Shown here: in pieces, positions 1-9,563 of the stretch | Numbering within the stretch: the first letter of the stretch is position 1 | Layout of the letters: every line of letters begins with the position of its first letter | Origin: Bacillota bacterium | GTDB taxonomy: Bacteria > Bacillota > Clostridia > Lachnospirales > Lachnospiraceae | Assembly: GCA_023395555.1 (NCBI GenBank) | Contig: JAEWYQ010000014.1 | Location: 1-36,540 of the forward strand | Reading direction: 5' to 3' | Length of the DNA: 36,540 nucleotides | The notes under the pieces: generated by a model | The model's database searches: none | What the model was told of the DNA's origin: nothing | What the model saw: the letters and a program-made list of their open reading frames with translations, nothing else | Program-made: the position numbers and the translations under genes

Positions 1-5
1 AATGA

Positions 6-40
6 GAGGGCCGGGGGATCACGATGATCCCCCGGCCCTC
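6..40. terminator. Strong G+C-rich hairpin, probable terminator of an upstream gene
   Basis: A perfect 16-bp stem (6-21 pairing with 25-40) closes a three-base loop CGA. It starts with GAGGGCCGGGGG and is followed by GGTTATTAAAT, not by a clean T-tract. It most likely ends transcription from a gene left of the window, or forms a stable mRNA 3' end. The perfect stem is seen directly; the terminator role is inference. Confidence 0.6.
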
Positions 41-44
41 GGTT

Positions 45-128
45 ATTAAATAAAGAGTCTGCTTGCGTTGCCGCACAGCTGCCTTCGGGTAACGTTTACC
101 TTACGTGCGGCATGGGAATTCTGCGAAG
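45..128. repeat. Dispersed structured repeat, copy 1
   Basis: This stretch resembles 21115-21201 over its whole length, in the same orientation. Shared blocks include TAAAGA, GCTTGCG, TGCCGCAC, TGCCTTC, ACCTTACG and GCGGCAT. It can fold: TGCCGCAC pairs perfectly with GTGCGGCA (8 bp) and encloses a small hairpin with a TTCG loop. It lies in the intergenic space before the glycosidase locus. It codes for nothing recognisable. It could be an extragenic palindromic repeat or a structured RNA; I do not recognise a named family. Confidence 0.6.
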
Positions 129-238
129 CGTATTATCATATGGGATGAGCCTTCCTAATATTTCTGATAAACGCACAGACCTGGCGCGGACCATGCCCTG
201 ATGTGTGAAATATGCATAACAGATATGGGATTTTTCCA

Positions 239-267
239 TTCTAAAGCTAGTCCCATTTCCTTATAAT
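239..267 (+). promoter_or_regulatory. Possible promoter of the GH78 gene
   Basis: A perfect -10 hexamer TATAAT lies at 262-267. Seventeen bases upstream is TTCTAA (239-244), only a partial match to TTGACA. The start codon follows 43 bases after the -10. A weak -35 suggests dependence on an activator, but no operator is recognised. Confidence 0.4.
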
Positions 268-310
268 GTCGGTATAAAGCGAAGAAATGACATAATGGAA
301 GGTGGACTTT

Positions 311-2953
311 ATGAAGTTATATGAATTGAAAACAAATCATCGTGTGAATCATAATAATATTGACCGTCAGAACCCGGTCTTTAGCTGGAAAGCGGAGGGC
401 AAGGAAAAGGAGATCCGCCAGGAGAGCTATCGGATCCGGGTATGGAAGGAAAACGGGGAGCCGGTATGGGACAGCGGATGTATGAAATCCTCCCGTATGT
501 CAGGCGTTGCCTATGAAGGAAGTGCACTGGTATCCAGTGAACATTATAAATGGGAAGTGGAGAGCGTCTTAAGCTATGCCGGAGACAGGACGGAGACAGT
601 CAGCCAAAACACCTATTTTGAAACGGGATATTTGAACCGGGAGGACTGGAAGGGAAGCTTTATCGGAGAAACCCGGGATCATGTATACCACCTGTTCCGC
701 AAGGCATTTCCCTGCGGAAAGAGGCTGAGAAAAGCAAAGCTGTATATCTGTGGTCTGGGACATTTTGAATGCTGGATGAATGGCGGCAGGGTATCCGACC
801 ACGTGCTGGAGCCGGGCTGGACCGATTATGACAAGACCTGCTTTTATACCGCCTATGATGTGACCGCATTGATGAGGGAAGGCCAAAACGGCTTGCTGGT
901 AAAGCTGGGAGACGGCATGTATAACGTACCCGGAGGCAGATATGTGTACTATGAAAGAAGCTATGGGAAATGCAAGCTTCTGGTACAGCTGGAGCTTCAA
1001 TATGAGGACGGGACGAAGGAGCTGGTGGTAACCGACGATTCCTGGAGAATGGCTCCGAGTCCCATACAGTTCTGCTGTATCTATGGCGGTGAGGATTATG
1101 ACGGAAGGCTGTGGAAGGAAGAATATCTCAGCGGGGATTATGTGGAGGAGGATATCTGGAAGCCGGTTCTCTGTGTGGAGCCGCCCAAAGGAAAGCTGGC
1201 TGCCATGCCCATGGAACCCCTCAAGGTAATGCAGCGCTATACACCGGTCAGTATAAAGCAGATCCGCCCGGGAACCTGGCTGTATGATTTTGGAACCAAT
1301 TTCTCCGGCTGGGCCAGGATAAAAGTCAAAACGGACGGAGCTATGGCAGGCCGGAAGATTGTCTTAAAGACAGGAGAGCTTCTCAATCAGGACGGTACGG
1401 TGAACCAAAAGGGAACGGGAAGGGGATATGCCTGGACTTATATTCTGAATGAGAAGGAGGAGCAGGAGTTTGCGCCGGACTTTACCTATACGGGATTTCG
1501 CTATGTGGAAATGACAGGTGCCCTTCCGGGAGGAAATGCGGCGCCGGAAGAGAGCCCGGACCGGAAGAAAGGCTCCATGAAAACTATAGGGGCGGAAGGA
1601 TCGGATGACGGAGACTTCCCCGTATTAACGGAGATGACCGGAGAGTTCCTCTATCCCGGCGTGGCACAGGCAGGGGATTTCCAATGCTCCAATCAGCTGT
1701 TCAATGATATCCATAAAATCGTACGCCAGGCGATCCTCAGCAATACTAAGAGCTATTTTACCGACTGCCCCCACAGGGAGAAGCTGGGATGGCTGGAGGA
1801 GAGCCATCTGATCGGCCCTTCCATTATGTATAATCTGGAGGTTCAGAGCCTATACGGCAAGGTGGAGGGAGACATGGCGGATGCCCAGTGGGAGAACGGC
1901 CTGGTGCCGGATATCTGTCCCGAATATGTAACAGGCTTTGAAAAATGGCACCAGGGCTTTGTGGATTCCCCGGAATGGGGAAGCGCCTGCATTATCAATC
2001 CCTGGTATGTATATAAAAGATACGGGGATCTCTCCCTTATAAGCCGGTATTATGATGTGATGAAGCGCTATCTGGATTACTTGGGAAGCCGTACCCATCA
2101 TGAGGTGCTGCATCACGGACTGGGAGACTGGCTGGATATTGGGCCATGCACACCCCATTCCCAGAATACGCCGGTTCCGGTTGTGGCAACCTGTATCTAT
2201 TATTACGACCTTGGAATCATGAAGCAGGCGGCCGGGCTCCTGGGCAAGACGGAAGATGCAAAGGAGTACGGACAGCGGATGGAGAGGGTATTCCGGGAAT
2301 TCAATCTGCAATTTCTGGATGACCAGACGGGAAGATACGCCACCGGCAGCCAGGCAGCTCAGGCCATGAGCCTGATGGCGGGTCTGGTGCCCGGGGAAAT
2401 GGAAGAAAAGGCGGTAAAGCAGTTAAGAGATGATGTAATCAAGAGAAAATATGCAATTACCGCAGGTGATATAGGCCATCCCTTCCTGATTGCGGCTCTG
2501 ATGAAATACGGAATGTCGGATCTGATCAACGAGATGACTAATATTACGGAGACGCCGGGATACGGCTACCAGGTGGTGAAGGGAGCCACCACTCTGACGG
2601 AGGAATGGGACGGACCAGATCCCCAGAGACCCCACGGCTCCCAGAATCATCTGATGCTGGGCAGCATTGAGGAATGGTTCTACGGTGCGCTGGGCGGCAT
2701 GGAACTCATAAGGGACGGCCTGCCCATTGAGGAGATCCGTATCCTGCCCCGCCCGGAAAAAGGTGTGGATTGGGTAAAGGCCTGGGTAATGCATCCCTAT
2801 GGAAGAATTGCTGTGGAATGGAAGCGGGACGGTACGGAGGCCGAAGTGAAGGTGGAGGTGCCGCCCAATGTGACAGCCCACCTGGAAGCTCCCAACGGCA
2901 GCGTAAAGCAGACTGTGGGCAGCGGCAGCCATACCTACCGGTTTGTAATATAA
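311..2953 (+). CDS. Alpha-L-rhamnosidase, family GH78
   Basis: Predicted inverting alpha-L-rhamnosidase that removes terminal rhamnose from plant glycans or glycosides. The 880-residue protein has the GH78 order: N-terminal beta-sandwich domains (about 1-450), an (alpha/alpha)6 barrel (about 460-790) and a C-terminal beta-domain. The barrel carries DCPHREKLGW near residue 485, matching the GH78 DCPxRxExLGW acidic motif, and TEEWDGP followed by NHLMLGS near 763-780, matching the second catalytic Glu region. No signal peptide is present, so it should act in the cytoplasm on imported oligosaccharides. ATG at 311 is chosen because GGAAGGTGG lies five bases upstream; a GTG at 302 is in frame but sits inside that ribosome binding site. 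A charged, low-complexity insert near residues 410-445 looks lineage-specific. First gene of the glycan locus. Confidence 0.88.
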   Translation: MKLYELKTNHRVNHNNIDRQNPVFSWKAEGKEKEIRQESYRIRVWKENGEPVWDSGCMKSSRMSGVAYEGSALVSSEHYKWEVESVLSYAGDRTETVSQNTYFETGYLNREDWKGSFIGETRDHVYHLFRKAFPCGKRLRKAKLYICGLGHFECWMNGGRVSDHVLEPGWTDYDKTCFYTAYDVTALMREGQNGLLVKLGDGMYNVPGGRYVYYERSYGKCKLLVQLELQYEDGTKELVVTDDSWRMAPSPIQFCCIYGGEDYDGRLWKEEYLSGDYVEEDIWKPVLCVEPPKGKLAAMPMEPLKVMQRYTPVSIKQIRPGTWLYDFGTNFSGWARIKVKTDGAMAGRKIVLKTGELLNQDGTVNQKGTGRGYAWTYILNEKEEQEFAPDFTYTGFRYVEMTGALPGGNAAPEESPDRKKGSMKTIGAEGSDDGDFPVLTEMTGEFLYPGVAQAGDFQCSNQLFNDIHKIVRQAILSNTKSYFTDCPHREKLGWLEESHLIGPSIMYNLEVQSLYGKVEGDMADAQWENGLVPDICPEYVTGFEKWHQGFVDSPEWGSACIINPWYVYKRYGDLSLISRYYDVMKRYLDYLGSRTHHEVLHHGLGDWLDIGPCTPHSQNTPVPVVATCIYYYDLGIMKQAAGLLGKTEDAKEYGQRMERVFREFNLQFLDDQTGRYATGSQAAQAMSLMAGLVPGEMEEKAVKQLRDDVIKRKYAITAGDIGHPFLIAALMKYGMSDLINEMTNITETPGYGYQVVKGATTLTEEWDGPDPQRPHGSQNHLMLGSIEEWFYGALGGMELIRDGLPIEEIRILPRPEKGVDWVKAWVMHPYGRIAVEWKRDGTEAEVKVEVPPNVTAHLEAPNGSVKQTVGSGSHTYRFVI

Positions 2954-3185
2954 ACGATAGGAATAGTAAATTATCTGTATCATACACCCTGATTACAGGA
3001 ACATGTAATTATGTTCCTGTAATATAAATTATGAGAGCAACTGCACCTGTATGGTACACCTTGATTACAGGAACATGTAATTTTGTTCCTGTAATATAAA
3101 TGATGAGAGCAACTGCACCTGTATGGTACACCTTGATTACAGGAACATGTAATTTTGTTCCTGTAATATAAACGATAGGAATAGA
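2946..3185. repeat. 72-bp tandem repeat carrying three hairpins
   Basis: Three near-identical 72-bp units follow the GH78 stop codon. Each contains ATTACAGGAACA pairing with TGTTCCTGTAAT, giving hairpins at 2992-3023, 3064-3095 and 3136-3167, exactly 72 bp apart. The array begins and ends with the same block (TAAACGATAGGAATAG at 2951 and 3170), whereas the inner junctions carry a different block (GAGAGCAACTGC). Units two and three are almost identical, pointing to recent duplication. The hairpins could stabilise the GH78 mRNA or lower read-through into the next gene. Confidence 0.85.
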
Positions 3186-3200
3186 TCTAAGGTTCAGAAA

Positions 3201-3244
3201 TTCCCACTCTATCATAATATTTTACGATTCCAATAGAGTGGGAA
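3201..3244. terminator. Hairpin upstream of the first GH106-like gene
   Basis: TTCCCACTCTAT (3201-3212) pairs perfectly with ATAGAGTGGGAA (3233-3244) around a 20-base A+T-rich loop. It lies just after the 72-bp repeat array. There is no T-tract, so it may be a weak terminator, an operator-like palindrome or an mRNA end. Only the inverted repeat is certain. Confidence 0.5.
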
Positions 3245-3384
3245 GTTCTATAAACTGGACTTAGTACATCATGCACCAATGGATTTATCAGAATTTTATC
3301 TTTTATAGCAAAAATGACGGTTTTATTTCAACAGAAAAGATCTTGCTGCAGAATGTCCGTACTTTTAAGAAAGGGAGAAGAGGT

Positions 3385-6300
3385 ATGCTGTATCATCACA
3401 ACAAAGAAGCGGAATTAAATCAGGAATTATTCAAAAATCCCTCCAGTGAATACCGGGGAACCCCGTTCTGGTCCTGGAACTGCAAGGTGAGCCGGGAGCT
3501 GATCAGCGATCAGATGGAAGTATTTCATAAAATGGGATTCGGAGGAGCTCACCTTCATCCCCGCACCGGCCTGGAAACAGAATATATGGGCGATGAATTC
3601 ATGGAGCTGGTTCAATATGCCAATGAGAAGGCAAAGGAAAAGGGGATGCTCTGCTGGCTGTATGATGAGGACCGGTATCCCTCCGGCGCCGCAGGCGGAC
3701 TTGTGACGGAGAACTGGGATTACCGTGCCAGGCACCTGCTTCTTACCCGGCAGAAGAAGGAGGGGATGTGTTCCTCCAGGGATGAGTTTCTGGAGAGTAT
3801 CCGAAAGGGGCAAAAGCCTGCGGGCTATTACCTGACGGCCTACCGGATTAAGACCGAGGGCGGATATCTGAAGTCTTACCGCAGAGTGGAGGGCCCTCAG
3901 CCGGAATATGACAGCGAAGAAGAGACCCGGAACCAGGGAAGGCTGTGGTTTGCCTATGTGGAACTGATGCGGGAGAGTCCCTGGTTCAATGACCAGACCT
4001 ATGTGGACGTGATGAACAGGGAAGCAATCCTCAGATTCCTGGAAATCACCCATAAGCGTTATTATGCTGTACTGGGAGAGGATTTCGGCAAATCCATTCC
4101 GGCCATTTTTACCGATGAGCCTCAGATTAAGGGCAGCATGGCATTGCCTGATGGGGAAAGCGAGTATGATGTGACGCTTTCCTTTACGGACGATCTGCCT
4201 GAGACCTTTGAGAAAGCCTATGGAACAAATCTGCTGGAGGTATTGCCGGAGCTGATGTGGGAGCTTCCCCAGGGAAAGGCATCGGTACACCGTTACCATT
4301 ACCATGATCACTTGACAGAGCGGTTTGTTTCTGCATTTTCCGATACCATTGCAGAGTGGTGCGAAGAGCACGGCATCGCCATGACCGGGCACTACATGTC
4401 GGAGCCCACCCTGTATTCCCAAACCCTCCGGCTGGGAGAGGCCATGCGCTGCTATCGCAGGCAGCAGCTTCCGGGAGTGGATATTCTCTGCGGGGATCCG
4501 GAGTATTCCACCATTAAGCAGGCGGTCAGTGTGGCGCGCCAGAACGGCAGGGAAGGTGTTCTCAGCGAATTATACGGAGTGACCCATTGGGATTTTGATT
4601 TCAAGGGGCATAAGCTGCAGGGGGACTGGCAGGCGGCGCTGGGCGTCACCATACGATGCCATCATCTGGCCTTTATGTCCATGGAAGGGGAAGCCAAGCG
4701 TGACTGGCCGGCCTCCATCAACTATCAATCCCCCTGGTGGGAGAAATACTCCTATATGGAGGATTATTTTGCAAGGGTTAATACGGCGCTGACCAGGGGA
4801 TGCGCCCAGGTGGAGGTGGCCGTGGTGCACCCCATTGAATCCTACTGGATGAGCTATGGCCCTGTGGCTCAGACAAAGGTACCACGGGAACAGATGGATG
4901 AGAATTTCCGCAATATCATAGATTGGATGCTGTTCGGCCTGGTGGATTTTGATTTCCTGTCGGAAGGAATGCTGCCGGAGCAATGTGCACAAGCAGGAGA
5001 GCATCCGGAGAAATCAGAGGATGCGGGTCTGCTTAAAGTGGGATGCATGAGCTATAAAACCGTGCTGGTACCCGGCCTTAGAACCATCCGCAGCACTACC
5101 CTGGAGCGTCTGGAGGCTTTGGCTGATGAAGGGGGCAGGGTGATTTTCCTGGGAAATATTCCGGAGCTTGTGGATGCCCTTCCCAGCGACCGCGCCTGGA
5201 AGCTGGCCGCTCGTACCCAGGTGATACCTTATCAGAAATATGAGCTGCTTCGGGCATTGGAGAAAGACCGTACCCTGGAAATCCGTAAGGAGGACGGGGA
5301 TTACAGTGACAATCTGTTTTATCAGATGCGCAGGGACGGAGACAGCAAGTGGCTGTTTGTCTGCCATGTAAATCGGAAGGGGAACCGTCTGGATCAGGCA
5401 GAGAAGATGAAGGTCCGTATCCGCGGGGAATATCAGATAACCTGTTATAATGCCATGAATGGGCAGACCGGACCGGTGGAAGCCGAATACCGGGATGGCT
5501 GGACCTGTATAAGTCTGAAGCTGTATTCCCAGGACAGCTTCCTGTGGAAGCTGGAGGAGAAGAAGATATCCACTGGCACAATAAGCTTAGAGAAGACGGC
5601 GGATTTCAATAGCGAAGCAGGTGCAAATGACGAGACGAGGGAATCATATCCTGTTAAAACCGGTGAGCTGACGAAGTTCTATGGTTTGGTCGCAGGGCCG
5701 TCAGGTTCCGGCAGAAAACCGGAAAAGATACTGAGCACGATCTACGAGCCGGATGGCTTTAAACTGGCGGAGCCCAATGTATTATTGCTGGACAGCGCCT
5801 GGTGGAAGCTGAACGGCGGGGAATATCATCCCAAGGAGGAGGTCCTCCGTCTGGATAATGAGATCCGCACCATTCTGGGATATCCCCATCGTCAGGATGC
5901 CTATACGCAGCCGTGGAGAATCAAAGAGGCACCGGAGAAGGATACAGTGACGCTGCGGTATGAAATAATCTCCGAGATTGGGACGGGAGGCCTCATGCTG
6001 GCTATGGAGCGGCCGGAGAAGGCGAAAATCTGGTGGAATAAAGCCTTGTGCGGTACAGAGAAGGAAGCTTCCTGCGGCTATTATGTAGATTCCTTTATTC
6101 GTACCGTTCCGGTACCCGGATTGAAAGCAGGCAGCAATGAGCTGCTTCTGGAAATTCCCTACGGACGCAAGACGAATCTGGAAAATGTATTTCTCCTCGG
6201 AGATTTTGGAGTAGAAGTGCGGGGAACGAAGGCTGTGGTAACAGCCGGGGCCAAAGTGCTGATGTTCGGTGATATTACCAGGCAGAAGCTGCCGTTCTAC

Positions 6301-6657
6301 GGGGGAGATGCAATCTATTCCATGCATTTTGAGCTGGAGAGGGATCAGGAGATCACTATCCGGGTTCCCCATTTTTCCTCGCCTGTGCTTGAGGCATTGG
6401 TGGATGGAGAGAGCATCGGGCTTATTGCGCTGGCTCCCCATACCGTACAGGCTGGCCGCCTGTCTGCAGGAAGTCATACCCTGGAGCTGCGTGCCTTCGG
6501 CAACCGCTTTAATTCCTTCGGAACACTGCATAACTGCAATGAGGAATATAAATGGTATGGACCGGATTCCTATAGAACCAGGGGAAGCGAGTGGAGTGAA
6601 GCATGGTGCTTAAGACCCTTCGGAATTCTGTCACGAGTGGAGATACTGGAAGGATAG
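3385..6657 (+). CDS. GH106-like glycosidase (probable alpha-L-rhamnosidase)
   Basis: Large glycosidase of 1090 residues related to GH106 rhamnosidases. Recognisable features are PFWSWN at residues 27-32, YDEDRYPSG near 93, FTDEP with a candidate catalytic Glu near 245, and a later YxELYG-type segment followed by a conserved DWQ. These mark the TIM-barrel core. The C-terminal third looks like beta-sandwich (jelly-roll) domains after a low-complexity linker at about 735-795. No signal peptide is seen, so a cytoplasmic role is likely. An upstream in-frame ATG (3271) exists, but ATG 3385 has GGGAGAAGAGG just before it and begins where family similarity starts. The exact substrate is unknown; rhamnose-containing pectin or gum oligosaccharides are plausible from the GH78 neighbour. 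Confidence 0.78.
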   Translation: MLYHHNKEAELNQELFKNPSSEYRGTPFWSWNCKVSRELISDQMEVFHKMGFGGAHLHPRTGLETEYMGDEFMELVQYANEKAKEKGMLCWLYDEDRYPSGAAGGLVTENWDYRARHLLLTRQKKEGMCSSRDEFLESIRKGQKPAGYYLTAYRIKTEGGYLKSYRRVEGPQPEYDSEEETRNQGRLWFAYVELMRESPWFNDQTYVDVMNREAILRFLEITHKRYYAVLGEDFGKSIPAIFTDEPQIKGSMALPDGESEYDVTLSFTDDLPETFEKAYGTNLLEVLPELMWELPQGKASVHRYHYHDHLTERFVSAFSDTIAEWCEEHGIAMTGHYMSEPTLYSQTLRLGEAMRCYRRQQLPGVDILCGDPEYSTIKQAVSVARQNGREGVLSELYGVTHWDFDFKGHKLQGDWQAALGVTIRCHHLAFMSMEGEAKRDWPASINYQSPWWEKYSYMEDYFARVNTALTRGCAQVEVAVVHPIESYWMSYGPVAQTKVPREQMDENFRNIIDWMLFGLVDFDFLSEGMLPEQCAQAGEHPEKSEDAGLLKVGCMSYKTVLVPGLRTIRSTTLERLEALADEGGRVIFLGNIPELVDALPSDRAWKLAARTQVIPYQKYELLRALEKDRTLEIRKEDGDYSDNLFYQMRRDGDSKWLFVCHVNRKGNRLDQAEKMKVRIRGEYQITCYNAMNGQTGPVEAEYRDGWTCISLKLYSQDSFLWKLEEKKISTGTISLEKTADFNSEAGANDETRESYPVKTGELTKFYGLVAGPSGSGRKPEKILSTIYEPDGFKLAEPNVLLLDSAWWKLNGGEYHPKEEVLRLDNEIRTILGYPHRQDAYTQPWRIKEAPEKDTVTLRYEIISEIGTGGLMLAMERPEKAKIWWNKALCGTEKEASCGYYVDSFIRTVPVPGLKAGSNELLLEIPYGRKTNLENVFLLGDFGVEVRGTKAVVTAGAKVLMFGDITRQKLPFYGGDAIYSMHFELERDQEITIRVPHFSSPVLEALVDGESIGLIALAPHTVQAGRLSAGSHTLELRAFGNRFNSFGTLHNCNEEYKWYGPDSYRTRGSEWSEAWCLRPFGILSRVEILEG

Positions 6658-6754
6658 TAACGTAGGATTTGATCAGGAACATTGGCCGGCAAGATGGAGC
6701 AAGCAACGCTGGACAGGAAAATAGAACAGGGATATAGAATAAGGAGGCAGGATT

Positions 6755-9508
6755 ATGCAGGAAGAAAAGGTCTTTCTCTGGCTGGAGACAGGAGAAAGGA
6801 CGGAGAATCATATGGAGCTTACGGTGAGGCCGCTGCACTGGGCCGGAACCGGAGGAAATATCTGTCTGATACTGACAGGACCGGACGGATACCGGTTGGA
6901 ACAGAAGGCGGCCTTAACCGAAGGTGTGCAGGAAGCGGTATTTCAATGTCCGGGCGTGAAGCTGTGGGATCCGGAGCATCCTGATCTCTATCATGCCATT
7001 GTGACGATGAACAGCGGAGAGGCCCTGGTTGCAAGCCATGAGACAGATATCGGCTTCCGTACTATAGAGAAAAAAGGGAAGAAGCTCTTCTGGAATCATA
7101 AGCCCTTGAAACTGAAAGGGATCTGCTACCGTGAAAGAATCGGAGATATGGAAGGAACAAAGAAGGATCTGGAACAGTTTGCCCGGGCAAATGTGAATTT
7201 CCTGCGCAGCATTTACGGTCCCTTCAGCAATGAACTCTTAAACTTATGTGATGAAATCGGCTTCCTGGTTGAAAATACGGCACCTTTTTATGAAATCGGG
7301 CAGACAAAGGCAGCCATCCAGGATCTTCCCCATTGCAGAGACGGGTGCCTGACACCGGTACGGGAGATGATGGAAAACGGATGCCATGTGAGTGTTCTGA
7401 TCTGGTCCCTTGGACATGACTGCGCCTGGGGAGCTAATTTCCGGGAGGCGGCGGACTATATTCGCAGTATCGACAGGATCAGGCCCCTGACCTTCCATCT
7501 TCCCATGTCCATTCCTGAGGAAGAGGAACAGATGGACATCTGGCCGGTACATTATATTGACTGGAAACAGCCCTTTGATGTGTGCTTTGACCAGATGGTG
7601 ATCTTCCATACACCGGGTGCGGATAATGAAGTCGGCTATATGACGGGACAGGCGGAGTATGAGGTGCCGGTGCTCCATGAGGTATGGTCGCCGGTTGCCT
7701 GCCACAACCGGGATGAGATCCGGCAGGATCCGGCAATCCGCCGGTTCTGGGGAGAGAGCATCCACCGGTTTGCCGAGAAATCCTACCGGACGGAGGGTTG
7801 CCTGGGAGGTGCCGTTCTGGCCGGTGTGGATGAGGATGGAAGCTTTGAAGGGATGGATCAATATGAATGGGGAATTCTGGATAGGCAGCATAACCCCAAG
7901 CCGGAATATGAACAGTTAAAAAGCGCATATGCGCCAATTCTTGTCCGAATCAGCGGGCTGGAGGAAGAGGAACTGCTCCTGGAAACAGAGAATCGTTTTC
8001 TCTTTACGGATTTGTCGGAATACCGGCTGATGATTGACGGCAGGGAATGGGAAGGCATAAGTCTGTGCGGGGAGCCGGGCAGCGTGACCCGGTACCGTAT
8101 CCGCAGAGATGAGCTGCTGTCACAGAAGAAAGAGGGAACAGTCTTCGGCAAGGCAATGAAGGATGGGAAAGAGCTGGGCATCACCTTCGTGTCAAAGACC
8201 GGGGGAAGGGATTATACTTGTATAGTTCCGGTAAAGCAGGATGCAGAACCACGACCTTTAACGGAGAAGAAATCACTGGATCCGCTGGTGATCTGTCATG
8301 GCACAGAGGGGGAGGATGCAGACCGGCTGATCATCAGTAATCATACCTATGAGTACCGCTTCTCGAAGAAGACCTGTCTGCTGGAGGAGGCATCTGCCGG
8401 AGGAAGGAAGATTCTTGCCGGAGGCCCCTTCCTGAACTCCGCCGGCCTGCTGCTGGGCAATTGGATCGGGACGGATCTGACGGCAAAGGAGTCGGGAGAC
8501 AGGGTACAGGTAACCATTACGGGCAGCTATAAGAAGGTGCTGGATATCCGGTTCCGGCTGTTGATTGCTCCGGACGGAGGCCTGGACACTTCCTACGAGG
8601 TGCTGAAGCTGTACCGTCATATGCCCCACACGGTCAAGGCGAATATAGGAATTGCACCCGGCGGTCTGAATGAAAAAGGCGCAGCCTATCTGCTGAAGGA
8701 AGGAATAAAAAGCTATTCCTGGACATTTGCAGATCTGCAGGGAGAAGCGGAAGCCTGGCACAGAGCCTCCTGCTGCGGATGTTCGAAGGAAGAGGCTGAG
8801 GCTGCACAGGACAAGGATTTGTGGTCCTCGAGGCATCATATCCGCAGAGCGGCTGTGACGGATACAAATGGCTATGGTGTGGAGGTTCTTTCCGACGGGT
8901 CAGACAGTGTGAGACTGGAGAGAGCGCCGCAGCTGACACCGGAAGCAGTGGTGGATGACCGGGATATCAGGATGCACTTTACCGGAAGCTGGCACCGGAT
9001 GGATGATTACTGCGGTAATTATGCAGGAACGGAGACCCTCAGCAAGGAAGCCGGAGACAGCATGAGCTTTACCTTCACGGGAACCGGAGTCCGGCTGTAC
9101 GGGCCCTATGATATTAATTACGGAATGTGTGATATCTATCTGGATGGGGAAGCGGCAGCACAAAATGTAAGTCAATACCTGGGTAAGGTGGATTTTCCGG
9201 GACTGAGCCGGGGATATGAAAAACGGTACGGACAGCTTTTGTTTGAGGTTCGGGATCTGCCGGAGAAGGAGCATGAGCTGGTGGTTAAGGTACTGGGAAA
9301 GGCTCCTGCCGGAGCCCAGAGCACTTATACAGCCATTGATTACGCAGTGATTGAAGGCAGCAGGTATCCGGAGGGTATCCGGATGAATGTGAACCAGGAC
9401 TATAATTACACCCGTCTGGTACGGGGCTGCTATAAGAGACCCAAGGCGGAATTGATACCGGGTGTGAGAGAACATTTTGGAATCAGGTTAATAAAACCTT
9501 TTGCATAA
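6755..9508 (+). CDS. GH2-like protein without the usual catalytic residues
   Basis: 917-residue paralogue of the next gene. It aligns with that protein through the immunoglobulin-like domain (about 20-95), TIM barrel (about 95-390) and C-terminal modules, ending in a domain with FTGTGVRLYGP and IYLDG. It lacks the N-terminal jelly-roll domain of about 200 residues that GH2 enzymes use to shape the active site. The GH2 acid/base motif, SLCNES in the neighbour, is SLGHDC here (His221-Asp222 replace Asn-Glu). The nucleophile region HDEYVH is HEVWSP (Val310 in place of Glu), and the sugar-binding RHE is YRE. It may be a pseudoenzyme, a binding or regulatory subunit of its neighbour, or a divergent enzyme using other residues. 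AAGGAGG at 6741-6747 fixes the start. Confidence 0.8.
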   Translation: MQEEKVFLWLETGERTENHMELTVRPLHWAGTGGNICLILTGPDGYRLEQKAALTEGVQEAVFQCPGVKLWDPEHPDLYHAIVTMNSGEALVASHETDIGFRTIEKKGKKLFWNHKPLKLKGICYRERIGDMEGTKKDLEQFARANVNFLRSIYGPFSNELLNLCDEIGFLVENTAPFYEIGQTKAAIQDLPHCRDGCLTPVREMMENGCHVSVLIWSLGHDCAWGANFREAADYIRSIDRIRPLTFHLPMSIPEEEEQMDIWPVHYIDWKQPFDVCFDQMVIFHTPGADNEVGYMTGQAEYEVPVLHEVWSPVACHNRDEIRQDPAIRRFWGESIHRFAEKSYRTEGCLGGAVLAGVDEDGSFEGMDQYEWGILDRQHNPKPEYEQLKSAYAPILVRISGLEEEELLLETENRFLFTDLSEYRLMIDGREWEGISLCGEPGSVTRYRIRRDELLSQKKEGTVFGKAMKDGKELGITFVSKTGGRDYTCIVPVKQDAEPRPLTEKKSLDPLVICHGTEGEDADRLIISNHTYEYRFSKKTCLLEEASAGGRKILAGGPFLNSAGLLLGNWIGTDLTAKESGDRVQVTITGSYKKVLDIRFRLLIAPDGGLDTSYEVLKLYRHMPHTVKANIGIAPGGLNEKGAAYLLKEGIKSYSWTFADLQGEAEAWHRASCCGCSKEEAEAAQDKDLWSSRHHIRRAAVTDTNGYGVEVLSDGSDSVRLERAPQLTPEAVVDDRDIRMHFTGSWHRMDDYCGNYAGTETLSKEAGDSMSFTFTGTGVRLYGPYDINYGMCDIYLDGEAAAQNVSQYLGKVDFPGLSRGYEKRYGQLLFEVRDLPEKEHELVVKVLGKAPAGAQSTYTAIDYAVIEGSRYPEGIRMNVNQDYNYTRLVRGCYKRPKAELIPGVREHFGIRLIKPFA

Positions 9509-9563
9509 GTTGCGTCAGCATAGAGGATTGATCATGCCGCATAGCGGCATCATGGAGGTAATA

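Noticed and set aside
2946..3185. CRISPR-like array
   Set aside because: The 72-bp units are contiguous, with no unique spacers and no cas genes; this is a tandem repeat.
3009..3215. Minus-strand frame encoding repeats of a 24-residue unit
   Set aside because: The period of 72 bp is a multiple of three, so the DNA repeat alone yields a repetitive frame; no start signal is seen.
6682..6984. 100-codon + strand frame at the start of the degenerate GH2-like gene
   Set aside because: It is a shadow in another frame of the gene that begins at 6755, which has a consensus ribosome binding site.
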